In this document: piece after piece, positions 38,001 to 50,375 of the stretch
How positions within the stretch are numbered: the first letter of the stretch is position 1
Layout: each line of letters starts with the position of its first letter
Origin: Styela clava
Lineage: Eukaryota; Chordata; Ascidiacea; Stolidobranchia; Styelidae
Assembly (NCBI RefSeq): GCF_964204865.1
Contig: NC_135259.1
Coordinates: forward strand, 14,022,974 to 14,086,973
DNA length: 64,000 bases
Reading direction: 5' to 3'
The notes under the pieces: generated by a model
Databases searched by the model: none
Seen by the model: the letters and a program-made list of their open reading frames with translations, nothing else
What the model was told of the DNA's origin: nothing
Translations under genes and position numbers: made by a program

Positions 38001-41000
38001 CCACTTTAGCAAAAAAAATTTGAAAATAAGCTTTTTTATGTTTATAGCTGCTTAGAAGTGAACATGTCTATACTAAAAACATGTGATTTGGCGATTAAGT
38101 CGTGACATGTTCACGTAACCTTTTTATCGGAAGTGACCTTGATTAACATTTTGAAAATTGAATAATGAAATTTAACTATGGACCTTTGATGACAGGGCAG
38201 TAAAATTTTTCATGTTATTGATGAACGATCATAATATTAATTTTATTTGTTTTGGTTGGTTTTTCAGGAGATGAGTGAAAACATTGAGAAAATTCTTGAC
38301 TCCGATATTCCGCAATTGCCTGAAGAGGAAGCGCAACCTACTTCCACGAAGGATGAAAATGTAACCAATCTGACCAGTGATGATATTCAATCAAAAACGG
38401 TAACCTTCACAATATTTTTTTAATTTAAAGTATCGTTTGAAAGACTTATCTCTCCAATTTAGCATTGGCTACCCAGATTACTACACCGATTCTAAATGGG
38501 ATGATTTTTCTAAAGAAAATTGTAGTAAATTCGATATAAAATTCTTTAAAATGAAATACTTTTATACAGTGTTCCCTCTAAGGTGTGCGCGTGCGCGAGC
38601 GCACACAGCTTTCAGAGGCCGCGCACATGCATAGATTTACTGCGCACAGACGTATTTCGATGTAATGTAACAATGTGCTCGGTTGGCAGGTTGAGAAAGT
38701 TTGTTGTTGGCCCACTTATTATCCGGTTAGAACGCCAAAATTTCTTCATTGGTTTTTGCACAAATATTAGTCATTTCCAAAAAAGTGCGCACACACCAAA
38801 ATTTCTGCGCACACATACTACAAAAAATTAGAGGGAACATTGCTTTTATATCAAATTTTGACATTTTTGTTCAATTGAATCCAAATTACAATCTTTTAAA
38901 TATTTCGGATATCCTTTAAATAATCTTATCTGTATTTATCAGTTATTAAACTTCACCTATTAATGAGATTTATATGGCTAATCGAGACAGTGGCTATGTC
39001 TAGATATATATCATTATGTTATTTTGCATTTAGTAAACAGACTGCTTATCAGCACATTTTTCGTTTTATAATGTAGTCAGATATGTATCAGCGCCTACCC
39101 TTTGTTGCTGAGTTAGTATCTTTACGAGCATGGTACATTGCTAAGAGTGTGTACACCATTAATGAGTCATACTCAATCGTTGATAACCAATCCAAATTAT
39201 TGAAATCTGGTGTCTTAGTCTGCTTATTTCCTTGGCATGGCTCATTGTTAAAGTATACCTAGATGGTGCTTTCACAATAATTCATGCTTGATTGTCAATA
39301 AAAAAATTAAATCGCTGAAACCAACTATAATACAGAAGGAGAAGAAGTTCATTAACGCACGGTAGCGTTGGTATTATCAACACCTTAACATCAGCCTAAG
39401 GCTACATTCTTGTGTACACAGGAATTTTGATTACGGATTTTAAAAATTTTAATTGTGGTCCGGTGTGTTTTCTAAATCATAGAATAATCTCTGACATTAG
39501 ATCGTGTGATATTGATTTTTCACAAGTAATAACTTTTCAATCCTTTATTTTTTCGACAGACCTCAACAGCTCTGCGAAATGATGAAGGAGGAGCCTCGAA
39601 CCCTGTTTTACCAATTACAGGTTAGTGAGTGAAAATATCGAAAAATGTATATTTTAGATTTTAATACATGCTTGAAAATTAGAAAGCAAAGATATCAAAG
39701 TTTTTTTTAATTCATAATTTGAATCTAAAATGCCTAAATAAAAATAAATAAAAAATTTGTGTTATCAGAAATGTGCCTGGTTTTATTCCAAAAATAAATA
39801 AGGTAGTCATCAATTTTAACATATTTTTTGCTTGGTTCAGCATTCGCTTTGAACTGCTGGTGAACCGCATAACTGTGGCTTATGAAGCCAAGTAACCCTC
39901 CCATGTTTTGTCGGTGGGTAACCGTCAAGTCTCCCGATATTGGAGGAAAGCTTACAAACAGTTCAGTGGTCAAAAAAGCTGGTCTTAATTCATTTGGTCA
40001 ATAAATGAACTACTTCAGTGTGGTACAAGTACTGTCTACCATATTGAGCTGTAGTTGTTAATGCAAGAAAAGTTGCAAGAACAAGTTTCTCATTTATACA
40101 GACTTTGATTAAATCTTCAACACACATTTTTCTTCTTCGTAATAAATATATTATGTGTCACCAAATCAGTGAAAAAAAGTTTTCCCTTACTGACATTCAT
40201 CCTATCCTGAAACAATCCTGCAGCTTATTAAAATTACCTGTATTTTATTCTACTTTGAAAAAGTTTGAAATATATAAATATTAAGTTTCATATTTTTCTA
40301 TTTTCAGATGTTCATTCCAAAACAGACAACGCCATCAATGTCACTCATTCACAATCATCGATGTCGCAATCCCAAATTAATTTGTCTCAAACACTTGACG
40401 TCATGAACCAACCCCCGTCACCATTTCATCAAAAATCTCGATCTCAAACATTACCCGTGTCTTTCAATAGCGTCCAGCCTAACATTCCCATGCATCAGTT
40501 TCCGAAGTCATCGTCAAATACTTTACCCCAATTACGGGGTCAAAACATGGGACCACCCCCTCATATGGGACCACCAGGACATATGTTTCCTAATTTAGCC
40601 CCAAAACAAGCAATGACTCTACCGAGTAACTTACAAGCGACTTTTAATATGAGAATGCCCCCACCTGACCCACGTCAATATTTTCAACAGGAATTCAGCC
40701 CCCATCATGTCCCAATGTTCACCCAGCTTCAGCAGAGTTCATCACCCAGACCATCAACCCCAATGTATCCCAACTTGAATCCGAATTCCTCGATTTCTTT
40801 ACCCCGTACCCCTAGTCCCGCACCCATTAGTCAGCAGCACCATCCACGACAAATGGTTAGACCACCGAGTAATAGACCACCCATGCAACATGAGGCTCCG
40901 CCAAATATGGGGCCACCCATGACCCGTTATCCGCCACCCACTGGTCAAGGGGACGGGGTTCAGAGTGCGTCTCCTGGTAATGTACAAGCCTTACTCCAGC

Positions 41001-44000
41001 ATTTCAATAGTCTTGCTGTGAATGCCAACATAAAACAACAAAAGCAACAAATCATGAACGAAAATCAAAGTTATAATGAAAATGTAGCTATACAGCAATT
41101 ACTTTTACTGAGTAAGTACCATTAGTGATACCAATTTTTGTGAAATTTTATGAAGCCAAGTATTAATAAGGGCTGGTTTACGAATACTACATACAGTTTT
41201 TCTGGTAATCAGGGAACTGAGTTTTTCTTCATGTTTGAAAATATGTTGGGAATGGCGAGTGAACTGCAAAACTCTTTTCATGCTTATTTCATAAATATTA
41301 TAAAGAACTGTGATCTTCGGAACTTGTTTTTCCAAATTGTTTTCAGAGTGTCATTCTCTTTGGCTGTGAACTCTCATCCATATGAAGTTTATTTTTGGAA
41401 CTTCAGTTATTTACTACCTGTAGCTGTTTCCTGATTGTATTTACATCAACTGCTTTCAAGTATCACGTTGTTCTGTATTCACTAACCCGCAATTCTGAAT
41501 TCTTTATCGTCTATTCTTCTCACTAGCTCTTTGCACTTCAGTGCTTTGAGCAGATTTTGTGAAAAAAATGAATTGAAAAGCAATTTTCCTTCTTTTAGGC
41601 CAGAATCAACAAAACCAGGAAAATTTGGGCCAAATGCAACAAAACAGCAATAACAACAACATTCCACCTTCTATGGTACCCGGTCCTGCATCAGAAATCT
41701 GTCAGAGACCTCAGTGGGACTTGGCAGGGAATCGTTACCCTGTTAATGGCAGTCCGAATCATCAGCCACACCCAGAAAGAATACAAAATCCGCAAATGAT
41801 GGGAGGAAATTTGAGTGGATTAGGAAACAACATAAACGATAACACTAATTTAATAAGAGCTGCATTGCAGGAACAAATGAGACGACGCGAGGTAAAAAGA
41901 ATCAAAAATTTGTATATTTGATAGATGCTTTTTACTCTGTACAAGGCTCTTTACAAGCAGCTACTGATATTGGCTGTCTAATTTTAGTACGCACTGGGGA
42001 AGTGGGTTGCATGGGGTTTTAACCCAATAGTTGTAGCCTGTGATACAAACATGGTTATTCAAAAATAGGAATTAAACCTGGGATCGCCAGACGCTGAATT
42101 TATTGAATGTAAAAATAAGTTGAGCATAGTTATTTGTTTGTCTGAGAAATATACCTGTGAACAATTTGTAGTTTTGCATTGAATTTTTATCATGGGTGTA
42201 AAATGTTGCCGAAGCCAACTTTAAATCTTGAACCATTGAGATAGAAACCTATTTAAACATATTGCAACCAGGCTTATTTATAGTAATACATGCATTCATC
42301 TCCAAAGTTATTTATTTAAGGAAATGACAAACAAGGAAGGATTGATGAGATCAGAAAGTCCTAATGAAATGGATCAGTTTGTAAATGTTTCATCAGCGCA
42401 AGGATCTTTGGGTTTGTTTTTTATACCATTCATATATCAAAAATGTATTCTGGTATAGAAGCTTAGTTCAGATGAGCAATACTGAACTGAATGGACTCTG
42501 TCTTTCAAACACAGTAATTTCTTATGTATCAGTGGATGGTTGGATAAAGAGTTTTCTTTTTCAATGTGTAAAAATATGTCTTTTTAACCAACATACGCTT
42601 GTGTGAACAAGGCTTCGCAATTGGGTAGTTCAGCAAACTTTTTGCATATCAAGTGTTATCTCACAGGATTGGAACCTGCAGATCCCATGTAATATCAGAT
42701 CAATATTTGTTGAAAATATAATATTCTTGTATATATCTTTCTTACTAACGAGCTTAAAGCATAAGCTGTCTTTGAATTATTTCATTATTGAATTATGTTA
42801 TTCAAATATAGGTCCGATTGGAAGTCCTGTAATTACAAGACGTAAAACAAATGAAATGTCACCGCCATTACATCTTGCAACTCAACAACAACAACAAGGC
42901 AGTAATACTTGGCCGTGCATTACTGATCTTCCTGAGCAAACAGTACAATTTTCTGGAGGTAGGCGTAAAATGTCTTGTATGTTTTGTAAAATCAGTAATA
43001 TCTTAGTAAGTACAAAGTGCATTATCAACATGGTTGTATACAAATGATTTGATTAGAAAGGTTTCAAAAAAAAATCATCAAAGTTGACATATATCAGAAT
43101 AATGCTTTAAAATATTTAATATTGAGAATATGAGGATTACAAAAAAAATTTAAAGGGAATCATAAAATATTTCACAAAAGGTTAAAAAATAGTACCTTGA
43201 ATGATTTCAATGGAATTTCATTGTGATTACAATTTTTGCAGTTGATCCTGAATACGAACAATATGTTGCTGGAATAGCAAGAAATGCGATTCATCGGAAG
43301 TTGACTTCACAACAATCTATTGATGAACAAGATGGAAAAACAAAATGTAATACTTGGGATTTTAATAAACATAGGTAAGTGAATATAATGCAATTATTAT
43401 TCTATAGATCGGGGACAGGGGTTCCTAAACTGAAATACCTTGGTCAAGTCATGAGATATTTTTGAGTGAATTGGAAATAGCAAGGCATTTTGTAGAGCCT
43501 TTTATCTGTCCTAGAACAATGCAAGATATATCAATTTTGTTAAAATAAATTATGAGATAAAAGTATGATACATAGCATTATGATAGTTTATGTGCACAAA
43601 ACGAGGTTCCTGAGGTAATGAAAAAAAGTTTGAAGAACACTGGCTTAGATGAATGTAGGCTGTTCTAACTATGTGATTTTTATAGATTACTTAAATCATA
43701 TTTCTTAGTTTACGGATTGGCTTTTATTACTTTCAGTGATTCATGGCAGCAAGGTGGAGGAACAGATGAACTTGGAAACAATTTATTCACTGTTTTCAAT
43801 ACTCCTGACATTGTACAACATTTGAGAGGGTATGTTTTCTTATGAAATGGCTTTTTGCTGTATATATGATGTTGCCATCTTGAGGGATTTCCGCTCCCCT
43901 GGGATAAATAAGTCAATAAAAAAGCCAAATAAATAAACCTTGTGTTTGATTTTTATTGTTACTAATCGGTTTTGTGATTTGTATTATCAGACGAGAATTG

Positions 44001-45537
44001 ATTGAAGATACTCAAGCTGGAAATCCACCGGATATTACTGTAAGTAACTTTTACAGTTTTTATTCACTGAGAAGCGGAGCGTGATATTTCAGAATTCCTT
44101 TTTAAAATATATCATGAAAAAAAAGGGGTTAATCATCTAGACTAGGGGTGGGCAAATTATGGCCCGCGGACTTTGAAGCCCACAAAAGTGTTTCATCCGG
44201 CTCACTTGTGTCTGCGGAAATTACGACTAAAGTATTATAATAGTATAAATTTCCGTTCAAAATATAGATCTAAATCACGTCATAATAGCTCCGATTGTTA
44301 CATTGGGCTTCTTATCCACAATAAACTTTATCCTGGTTGTTGGACTAGCTGTTACTCGTAAATAAATGTTTTTTATCATTTTTCATATTGAGCTTCGAGC
44401 CTCCGGCCCAATAATCAAGTCTATTATCTGTAACCGGCCCACTCAGAAAAGTAATTGCCCACCCCCGAACTACACCTATCATAAACAAAAATAACAAGAT
44501 GGCGGCAATTTGAAAATTTCTTCTGGTCCGAGTAGAACAGGGGTGGGCAACCCCTGGCACGCCTGCCGAACTTGACACACGAGCCCATTTGGCACGCGAG
44601 CGAGGCCTCGGAAACTAGATAATTCTCCTTCACATAAAAAATTTTAAGACTCTGAATTATCTGATGAAACTCGGTGTTCGTTTATTCATTATCGTTTAAC
44701 AATCCGTTATCTATTCAAACTCTCTTTGTTCTTTCATGACATCTGGCTACAAAAAAAAATATTATGATGTAACAAATGAGTGCTCTGAGAAGAGCGATTC
44801 ATTTGGTTACTTTCTTACATAATATAGTTCGTCTGTGCCACCCTTTTTCCTCATTTCTGCTTGATTTATGAAGTTGTAAAGGTCATGTTGATTAGAGTTT
44901 CTTGCTAAATTACTGTTATAAATTGATTTCGAAAGAAATATGAGAAATAGGGAAGGGAATACAAGAGAGGTGTGCAGAAAACGAACTATTGCGTTGGTTG
45001 CATTGATTGGAATGCTATTCCTGAAAATTTTTCATGTCTTAAAAACTTTGCAACTGCATTACTCTCTGTTTTCATCTACATGTGCTTGTGAATCTCTGTT
45101 CTCAGTTATGAACTTTATTAAGTCTCGTAATAGGAGTAGTGAGTAGTTCGTGTATTTCTCTGAAAGTTACAAAATATAAACCCAATGTAAAATCTCTATC
45201 AGCGGTAATGCAGCAGCAGAAGTCTCACTGATATAGAATATGAAAAGTAATCAATTTGTCGGACTGATATACTGAATCTGTCTGTACATTTATAAGGTTT
45301 ATTATTGTGTATTGTTTTTAAATTTGGCTGGCACGCGGAAGAGTTTTGTCAGTAAATTTAGCCGTTTGATTTACATTAAATTTTTGAATTTTATAGGATG
45401 GTAATGTTGACGCATCACGCACAGGTACTTGGCCACCGTGGCAGCTCTGGTCTAATGGTAATACCAATCTCTGGAACTGGGGTAATGATCTGCTGGGCAG
45501 CTCACCTGGTAATGGCAACAATGAAGGACACACTTAA
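23099..45537 (+). CDS. GARRE1: GARRE1 (KIAA0355) ortholog, Rac/RhoG effector
   Basis: Exons: 23099-23214, 23706-23787, 25789-25926, 26723-26827, 30244-30330, 31107-31286, 32054-32179, 32858-32983, 33318-33443, 34741-34896, 35558-35655, 36200-36325, 36590-36942, 37521-37642, 38268-38399, 39560-39620, 40308-41111, 41599-41891, 42321-42411, 42812-42958, 43242-43374, 43737-43829, 43991-44039, 45397-45537; all in frame, 1294 residues (human about 1070). Recognised from memory of the family: IANLQQCISAYLDSI, CPARWRTHVKASLQLLYG, STWCIKEDPGTMSLLQRN with LDPEKTL, VKDVINLLSG, DPEYEQYVAG, NLFTVFNTPDIV. The helical DUF4745 region spans about 45-475. A basic Ser-rich exon follows (about 490-605), then a Pro/Gln/Met-rich low-complexity stretch (about 712-1080) and a Trp-rich C-terminus (GTWPPW, LWNWGN). 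Known: vertebrate GARRE1 binds active Rac1 and RhoG and associates with CCR4-NOT and P-bodies. Two short upstream ATG frames stop before the chosen ATG. Confidence 0.9.
24062..24175 (+). repeat. SINE-like remnant, family B
   Basis: It has a tRNA-like B box (GGTTCGAATCGAG) followed by 'gaaataattatgtg', 'gattgct' and 'cttcctccaccatcaa'. The same series recurs at 49785-49920. The A-box half is not clear. In GARRE1 intron 2. Confidence 0.5.
26073..26140 (+). repeat. SINE remnant, family A body
   Basis: GGTTCAAATCTTATTCCCAG (B-box like) is followed by a 'taataaattgg' block and 'cactgcc'. It aligns with the bodies at 47545-47612 and 59361-59431. Lies in GARRE1 intron 3. Confidence 0.5.
26448..26515 (-). 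repeat. tRNA-derived SINE head
   Basis: The minus strand reads GTGGTGGCTCAGTGGTTAA (A box) and, about 45 bases on, GGTTGAAATCC (B box): the spacing of an RNA polymerase III internal promoter. The flanks do not fold into a full tRNA cloverleaf by eye, so I call it a SINE head and not a tRNA gene. Confidence 0.5.
31440..31800. mobile_element. hAT-type MITE
   Basis: Ends ACCAGGAGTTCCCCAACTG and the complement of CTTGAGGAGCTCCCTGGTTG are imperfect inverted repeats. Located in GARRE1 intron 6, about 150 bases after the exon at 31107-31286. Confidence 0.6.
33526..33650 (+). mobile_element. hAT end fragment
   Basis: CAGGGGTCCTTAAACTGG starting at about 33529 is a typical hAT terminus; no matching right end was found. 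Sequence near 33900-33990 ('ccgtatttgctcgttttgta', 'cgggcgcttgtt') looks like the end of a different element. Both are in GARRE1 intron 9. Confidence 0.4.
37065..37271. mobile_element. MITE (TTAGGGTTAGG-type family), inverted copy
   Basis: Starts GTACTCCCATAGTGTGTG, followed by 'ggttagggttatgcca', and shares the long middle of copy 1 in reverse orientation ('agttctattacgag', 'cacaacttgatgtaaagt'). Located in GARRE1 intron 13. Confidence 0.7.
38567..38842. mobile_element. hAT-type MITE with 8-bp target duplication
   Basis: CAGTGTTCCCTCTAAGG on the left and the complement of TTAGAGGGAACATTG on the right bound 276 bp rich in 'gcgcacaca'. CTTTTATA is duplicated at 38559-38566 and 38843-38850. 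Located in GARRE1 intron 15. Confidence 0.92.
43416..43642. mobile_element. hAT-type MITE
   Basis: CAGGGGTTCCTAAACTG on the left and the complement of AGTTTGAAGAACACTG on the right. No clean target duplication. In GARRE1 intron 21. Confidence 0.6.
44142..44468. mobile_element. hAT-type MITE
   Basis: CTAGGGGTGGGCAAATTATGG on the left and the complement of AAGTAATTGCCCACCCC on the right, with 'ggcccgcgg' and 'ccggccca' inside the ends. In GARRE1 intron 23. Confidence 0.7.
44538..45345. mobile_element. Truncated hAT element with transposase fragment
   Basis: Left end CAGGGGTGGGCAACCCCTGG with 'cacgc' repeats; a 'ggctggcacgcgga' block near 45330 looks like the subterminal right side, but the terminal repeat itself is missing. 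It fills most of the last GARRE1 intron and stops about 50 bases before the terminal exon. Confidence 0.6.
44940..45146 (+). pseudogene. hAT transposase C-terminal fragment
   Basis: The frame ends with CACESLFSVMNFIKSRNRS, the hAT dimerisation block (known pattern: C-E-x-L-F-S-x-M-x-x-x-K-S-x-x-R). Only this fragment is recognisable; the DDE-type catalytic parts are absent. Confidence 0.75.
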
Positions 45538-46505
45538 AAATATTAAGACTTTTGAAAACAAACAGTACATTTAATATGATTTTCTAGTAATCTATCCCAT
45601 AAAGAAATTCTATTTTCATATTTCAGTTTGCTGGAAACAAGTAAAACAAGTACAATTCTTGGCGTTAGGCAGTGGTATAATTTTAGTTTTGTAATCTGTT
45701 TTCTGATTATTACACTGAAAAGCATTGCCTTCTTGAATACAGGCATTTTGTATTATTATTTTTATTGTTGTTTTAGAATTATCGTTGTAAATAGTCAGTT
45801 GTACTGCTGTTGAAATTTTCCTTTTGAATGAAAGTTCCTGATTTTTTTTTTGTAATTTTTAATTTTTTTTTTCGTTTGTTTAAAATTTCCTTAACTACGT
45901 CATGTTCCTATCGAGCTGAGCTCCTCTATTTTACTCTGTTGCTTTTTATCTACATATTGTGCTTTAGATTTACCATTGTTATTTTCCATCTTAATTCCAT
46001 GTTTCTGTGTTTGTATTTGGTCGAGCAATACTTTTTTGCATTCAACGTACAAAATATTTGTATGCATGGGTGTCCAGTTTGTTGAACCAATGAAAATGAT
46101 TCTACGAGTAATTTCACATTAAAAAAAAAAGTTGAAATTTCTGTATGATATTTGAATTGCTCAAAATGTGTTTTATAATATGCTATTATAGGAAACATAT
46201 TTATCATAAACACATTCTTATTTTTGATGTATCTGAAAACAAATAACTGGCCAACTAATGTTATACTTGACATGGACTGGGACCCATACGAAAGGCTGTG
46301 GTTCGCTATAATATTGAGCCATCTATCGACTTTCCTCTCCCATGGGATAAATATGTAAATCCTATATTGTTGATGTAATCCGCTGTTTGTTGCAAATCAT
46401 TCAACTGAAAGGTTATAATATTTCTTCATCTTGGTTTGGCTTTTGTCATTATATCGAACATGCATGCATTAATTTTCAGGAGTTAATATTTGAATATATA
46501 ATATT

Positions 46506-46639
46506 ATAAGTAAAAATAACATGATCTCTTTTAACGAAATAGTAAGTATATTTGTGAGCTTTCGTTAGATCATGGTCTAACGAAAGCTCACAAATATACT
46601 TCCTATTTTGTTGAAAGAGATCATGTTATTTTTACTTAT
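46506..46639. repeat. 134-bp near-perfect hairpin (two 64-nt arms, 6-nt loop)
   Basis: Arms 46506-46569 and 46576-46639 are reverse complements with three differences in 64 positions. As a plus-strand RNA two of those three are G-U wobbles and one is a U-C mismatch. The arms end in 'ataagtaaaaataacatgat' and the loop is TCATGG. It lies about 970 bases after the GARRE1 stop codon, so it could sit in the 3' untranslated region. It may be a young palindromic element, or a source of double-stranded RNA or small RNA. Confidence 0.9.
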
Positions 46640-47544
46640 CACTTTAATACTATCTCGTTCAAGCATCCTTGTGGTGAGTACCACATACGGATCCGAAGTA
46701 GAAAGTAAACAAGGAGAAAAGACCTGCAGTTCAATACACAATATCCGAGTTCCCTTAGTATATAATATGAGTTGAATATTTCAATCAAATTTTAGTCAAG
46801 ATATTTAGATTGTTAATTGCATTCAATAATTGAACTATTAGCTAATTTTAAAGTGACCGTCAATATATCAGGTCTCTCAAAAAATTAGCTTTTGGCTCTG
46901 AGAGCATTTAGATGTTGCTGATTTACTAGTATGAATATCAGAATTATAATGAATATAATATTTTAGATGTTAGTCTCTATTGATTTACGTATTTATATCT
47001 ACATATCATTGTAAATTAAAGTGAATATAAAGATCAAATTCCATGGTTGCATATACACAAGAAATATCCGGTTTCAACTAGTTTTTACTAATGTTTTCTT
47101 GTCTTGATTTTTTTTATTTGCCAGCCACAGGTGGCTGTTTTTGATTTTAATTTTGAAGTGTTCCTTCTTAGTTTTTTTTTATGGAAATTAAAACCAAGCA
47201 AATGACATTTTTTTTGTGCCATGTTACAGTGAATTTAATTACTTACATGTGTAAATAGACATTTTCTTTTAGTAACACAAGAGCAATTGATGACTTGAAT
47301 TTTCATGTTTTAAATGAACTAGGGGTGTTTCCTAACTCACATTTTACTAGTCATGTTTTAATTATATTCCTTGATTAAATTTGTTCACAAAATTGGATAT
47401 AAGAACCCAATGTATTACATTCGTTTCCATAATTTATATCATATATAAGAATTACGGTATAGTACATACAATGCAGCATAGATGGTGAATCGGACTGTTA
47501 TGTTGGATATTCAATCAGTTCTATGTAGACTTCGCAAGTTACCA

Positions 47545-47612
47545 TGGTTTGAATCCAATGCCCACCATTTGACCATCTGTGTAATAAATTGGGTAGTCAT
47601 CGCCGAACCCTT
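47545..47612 (+). repeat. SINE remnant, family A body
   Basis: GGTTTGAATCCAATGCCCACC then 'gtaataaattgggtagtcat' and 'cgccgaaccc'. It matches the body of the copy at 59299-59431, including the word 'cgccgaa'. Confidence 0.55.
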
Positions 47613-49779
47613 GTGGTACTAAATAAATAGTTTCTTCGTACATAACATTGGAGCTAATTTGCTAGGACCAGGATCTTCCCAGTGTCCACCCAATTTATTT
47701 CACCCTAGCCCCCCTGCATGATGTGGTTTGCCCCTGAGATATTGAACCTGCGATTAAGGCTTAAAAATTAGACAAAAATCGATTTTTAGACAAAAGATCA
47801 TAAACCAACAAGAAAAAAATATTTCTAAGTGCCATATTTCATTTTTTGTTAATTTTGTTTGCCTTTTAATATTATTGATATTCATATTCCATGATTTTGA
47901 TTAAGTTTTATCAACAATACTAAATAATTCAGTTTTGTATGCACAAGGCATATAAAATTGTGAGAAATAATTATTATAATAACATTTTCGTAGGATAAAA
48001 ATTGAATTCAAATAAAATTAAGTGTTTAATGGTATAAAAGCAAGCAATTTTGTTTTTTGAAAAAAATTGCAATAACAATAACATATTTACAATTTTTGAG
48101 CAAAACATTCTATTTAGAATACTTAAGATCAAAATTTATTGCAATTTTGAATTCTAGATTTCTACATGAATTTTAGGAAGAGCCACACTTGCATATTGGT
48201 TTAATAATGTTATGAAAGTTGTTATGCCTTGTGGACCTTTCTTCCTATACATATGATATTGTGGTAAATACTTTATTTTTGTGTGTGTACCTATTAAAGA
48301 AACTTATTATTATTAACAATATGCTCTAATAACTTGCTTTGGCTGGTCCTCTGTCCTTTTTTATTTTTGATTATTTCCATTTTTATTATTTGTAGAATAT
48401 AATAACGTAGTACTATTGATATCCTTGGTTTCTGTTTTTTAATTTTAAACTGATAATTGATTTTCAAAACTACGTTTTCATTTTTGAGACGCCCAGGAGG
48501 CCTCTCTATCTCTCTTTCCTAAAAAAAAATTTGTCTCAGAGCATACTTTCGATAATAAGAGCATATTTTATTAATTTTTTGACAAATATAAAATGTGGAT
48601 ATTTGTTTCTCAAACTTTTTGTAGGAATACCCGTGGAAGTTAAAAGAGCAAGAAATTTACTCCATAATCATTTTACACATCTTTTCCTTTTTTTTTGTAT
48701 GAGGGGATTCCACATTGTCACTCTGAAAAGGGCTTTTGTAAGCATTCCGTTGAGAGACATAGAATCCAGATTTCTCACCATTTTAGCATATTACACCTCT
48801 AACAAATGGAGGATTTGGGTTGACTACTGCATGATTTTGGACGTTTTTTTATTCATTCACCTTCGTAGTGAAGGTGTCGCTATCCAGCAATATAGTTAGT
48901 ACCTGTACATCTGTTGTAATAAAAACAATGAATGAAATGAAAATAAAGTGCGTCTTCATCATTTGGTTCCATAAAACTTTCGACTCTATTTTCCGAATCT
49001 TGATAATGAAATGTTGTCGGACTATTAAATCTATTGGTCTGATTCCTTCAAAAACGCCAAATCCGGGGCCTTTGTTTTATTGAGTGTCTTCATATCGTAA
49101 AATAACTTTAAATATTATATGTCTCCAATTAAAAAATTCAGATCATAGTTGAGATTATGATTTAAATCCTTACAATACAACGAGATTAGTCTTCATTTTT
49201 TTGGGGGTTCTGTTGTATTATGACGCCACAATATGTTTTCCGTCTCCGGTATTTCATCATGCTTGTCCAAACCTGAAAAGTAAAAAGTTCCTCGCCAGGT
49301 CGGATTTGCCTCATGTTAGCTTTTCTCCGATCCGATCCTACTTGCCTTGATCGTTGATGACGTATATCTGGTGCTTTATTTGCATACATATGTTTCGGTT
49401 CCCCTTTTTGCCAACTAATATGCATTTTTATTTGTGCAACTACTAATATTCCTTACATTGATTACTAATATAATACGTTGGTGATGATAAATAATGTGAC
49501 AATCGTATTATTGTTTTGTATTAAAATGCTTAATAATGAAAGCATCGAAATGTGTGTTAATTCTTAGAATGTTTGGTGTCTGGTTTGTATACAGAACTGC
49601 GCGATACGGCAGACCATCGTACTTGGCTTACACACTGGTATTTTAATTTTAGGACGTTCAAGTCGTAAAATGCTGCACTGCGGGAGTAGAGGAATTGGCG
49701 ATTAGTTACGCGATCGAATTATGACACAATCGGCATATCCAACCGATCCCCCGGCTTGCCGCACCTCTGGTTACCCTTT

Positions 49780-50060
49780 GTGGTTTCGCAGGTGCGAATC
49801 CGTGTGGGGTAATTATGTGCTAGACTAGAGGATTGCTGGACTATTCTCAGTAGTGACGTGGTTCACGTAACCGCTGGTCAGTTACGGCTTCATCCACCAT
49901 CAAGTCCATGCATTTAAAAACTGGCTAACTAATTCCGTACCCGACATGGGCTGGTAACCGGACAGGAGGCGGTGGTTCGCCAAATGATCAAGCCGTCGTA
50001 TCGGCGGGTTCCTCTTCCCAAGTATAGATGTCTTAATTGTATCCTAACCCTAATAAGAGT
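49780..50060 (+). repeat. SINE-like remnant, family B
   Basis: CAGGTGCGAATCCGTGTGGGG (B-box like) is followed by 'aattatgtgctaga', 'gaggattgctgg', 'cttcatccaccatcaagtcc' and a 'gacatgggctgg' tail. Parts recur at 24062-24175 and the tail resembles 46265-46320. Confidence 0.5.
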
Positions 50061-50086
50061 AGCCGGATGGCTCAAATCAGGGATCG

Positions 50087-50120
50087 GTCGGCAACCTACG
50101 GCCCGCGGAGTAAAATGATC
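50087..50120 (+). mobile_element. hAT end fragment
   Basis: CAGGGATCGGTCGGCAACC followed by 'tacggcccgcgg' is a typical hAT terminus; no partner end was found. Confidence 0.45.
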
Positions 50121-50369
50121 CGCCCCGCGATGCTTCACTGAATTATAGCGAAAAAACGGCGGTTTTGGCGATGCATTTTTTTATAATCCACGCTTGAGCA
50201 GTTGATTATATTCTTCACGTAAAATGTTACCAACGTGGTTTCTATTGTCGTTGGCACTCGCTACTCGGAAGCACTTCTAAGTTCACCACTTTCCCTTGTG
50301 TTCAAAATACGAGTTACGCCTAGGATCATTACAGATTCTCAGCTTAAAAGCAATCAGCAAAGCTCTCAT

Positions 50370-50375
50370 TTTATT
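50370..50375 (-). terminator. Possible polyadenylation signal of the cathepsin gene
   Basis: The minus strand reads AATAAA 233 bases after the cathepsin stop codon. Distance is normal, but the region is AT-rich. Confidence 0.3.

Noticed and set aside
48531..48899. 122-codon open frame on the plus strand
   Set aside because: No ATG at its start, hydrophobic and Phe-rich as expected from AT-rich DNA, and no motif that I recognise.
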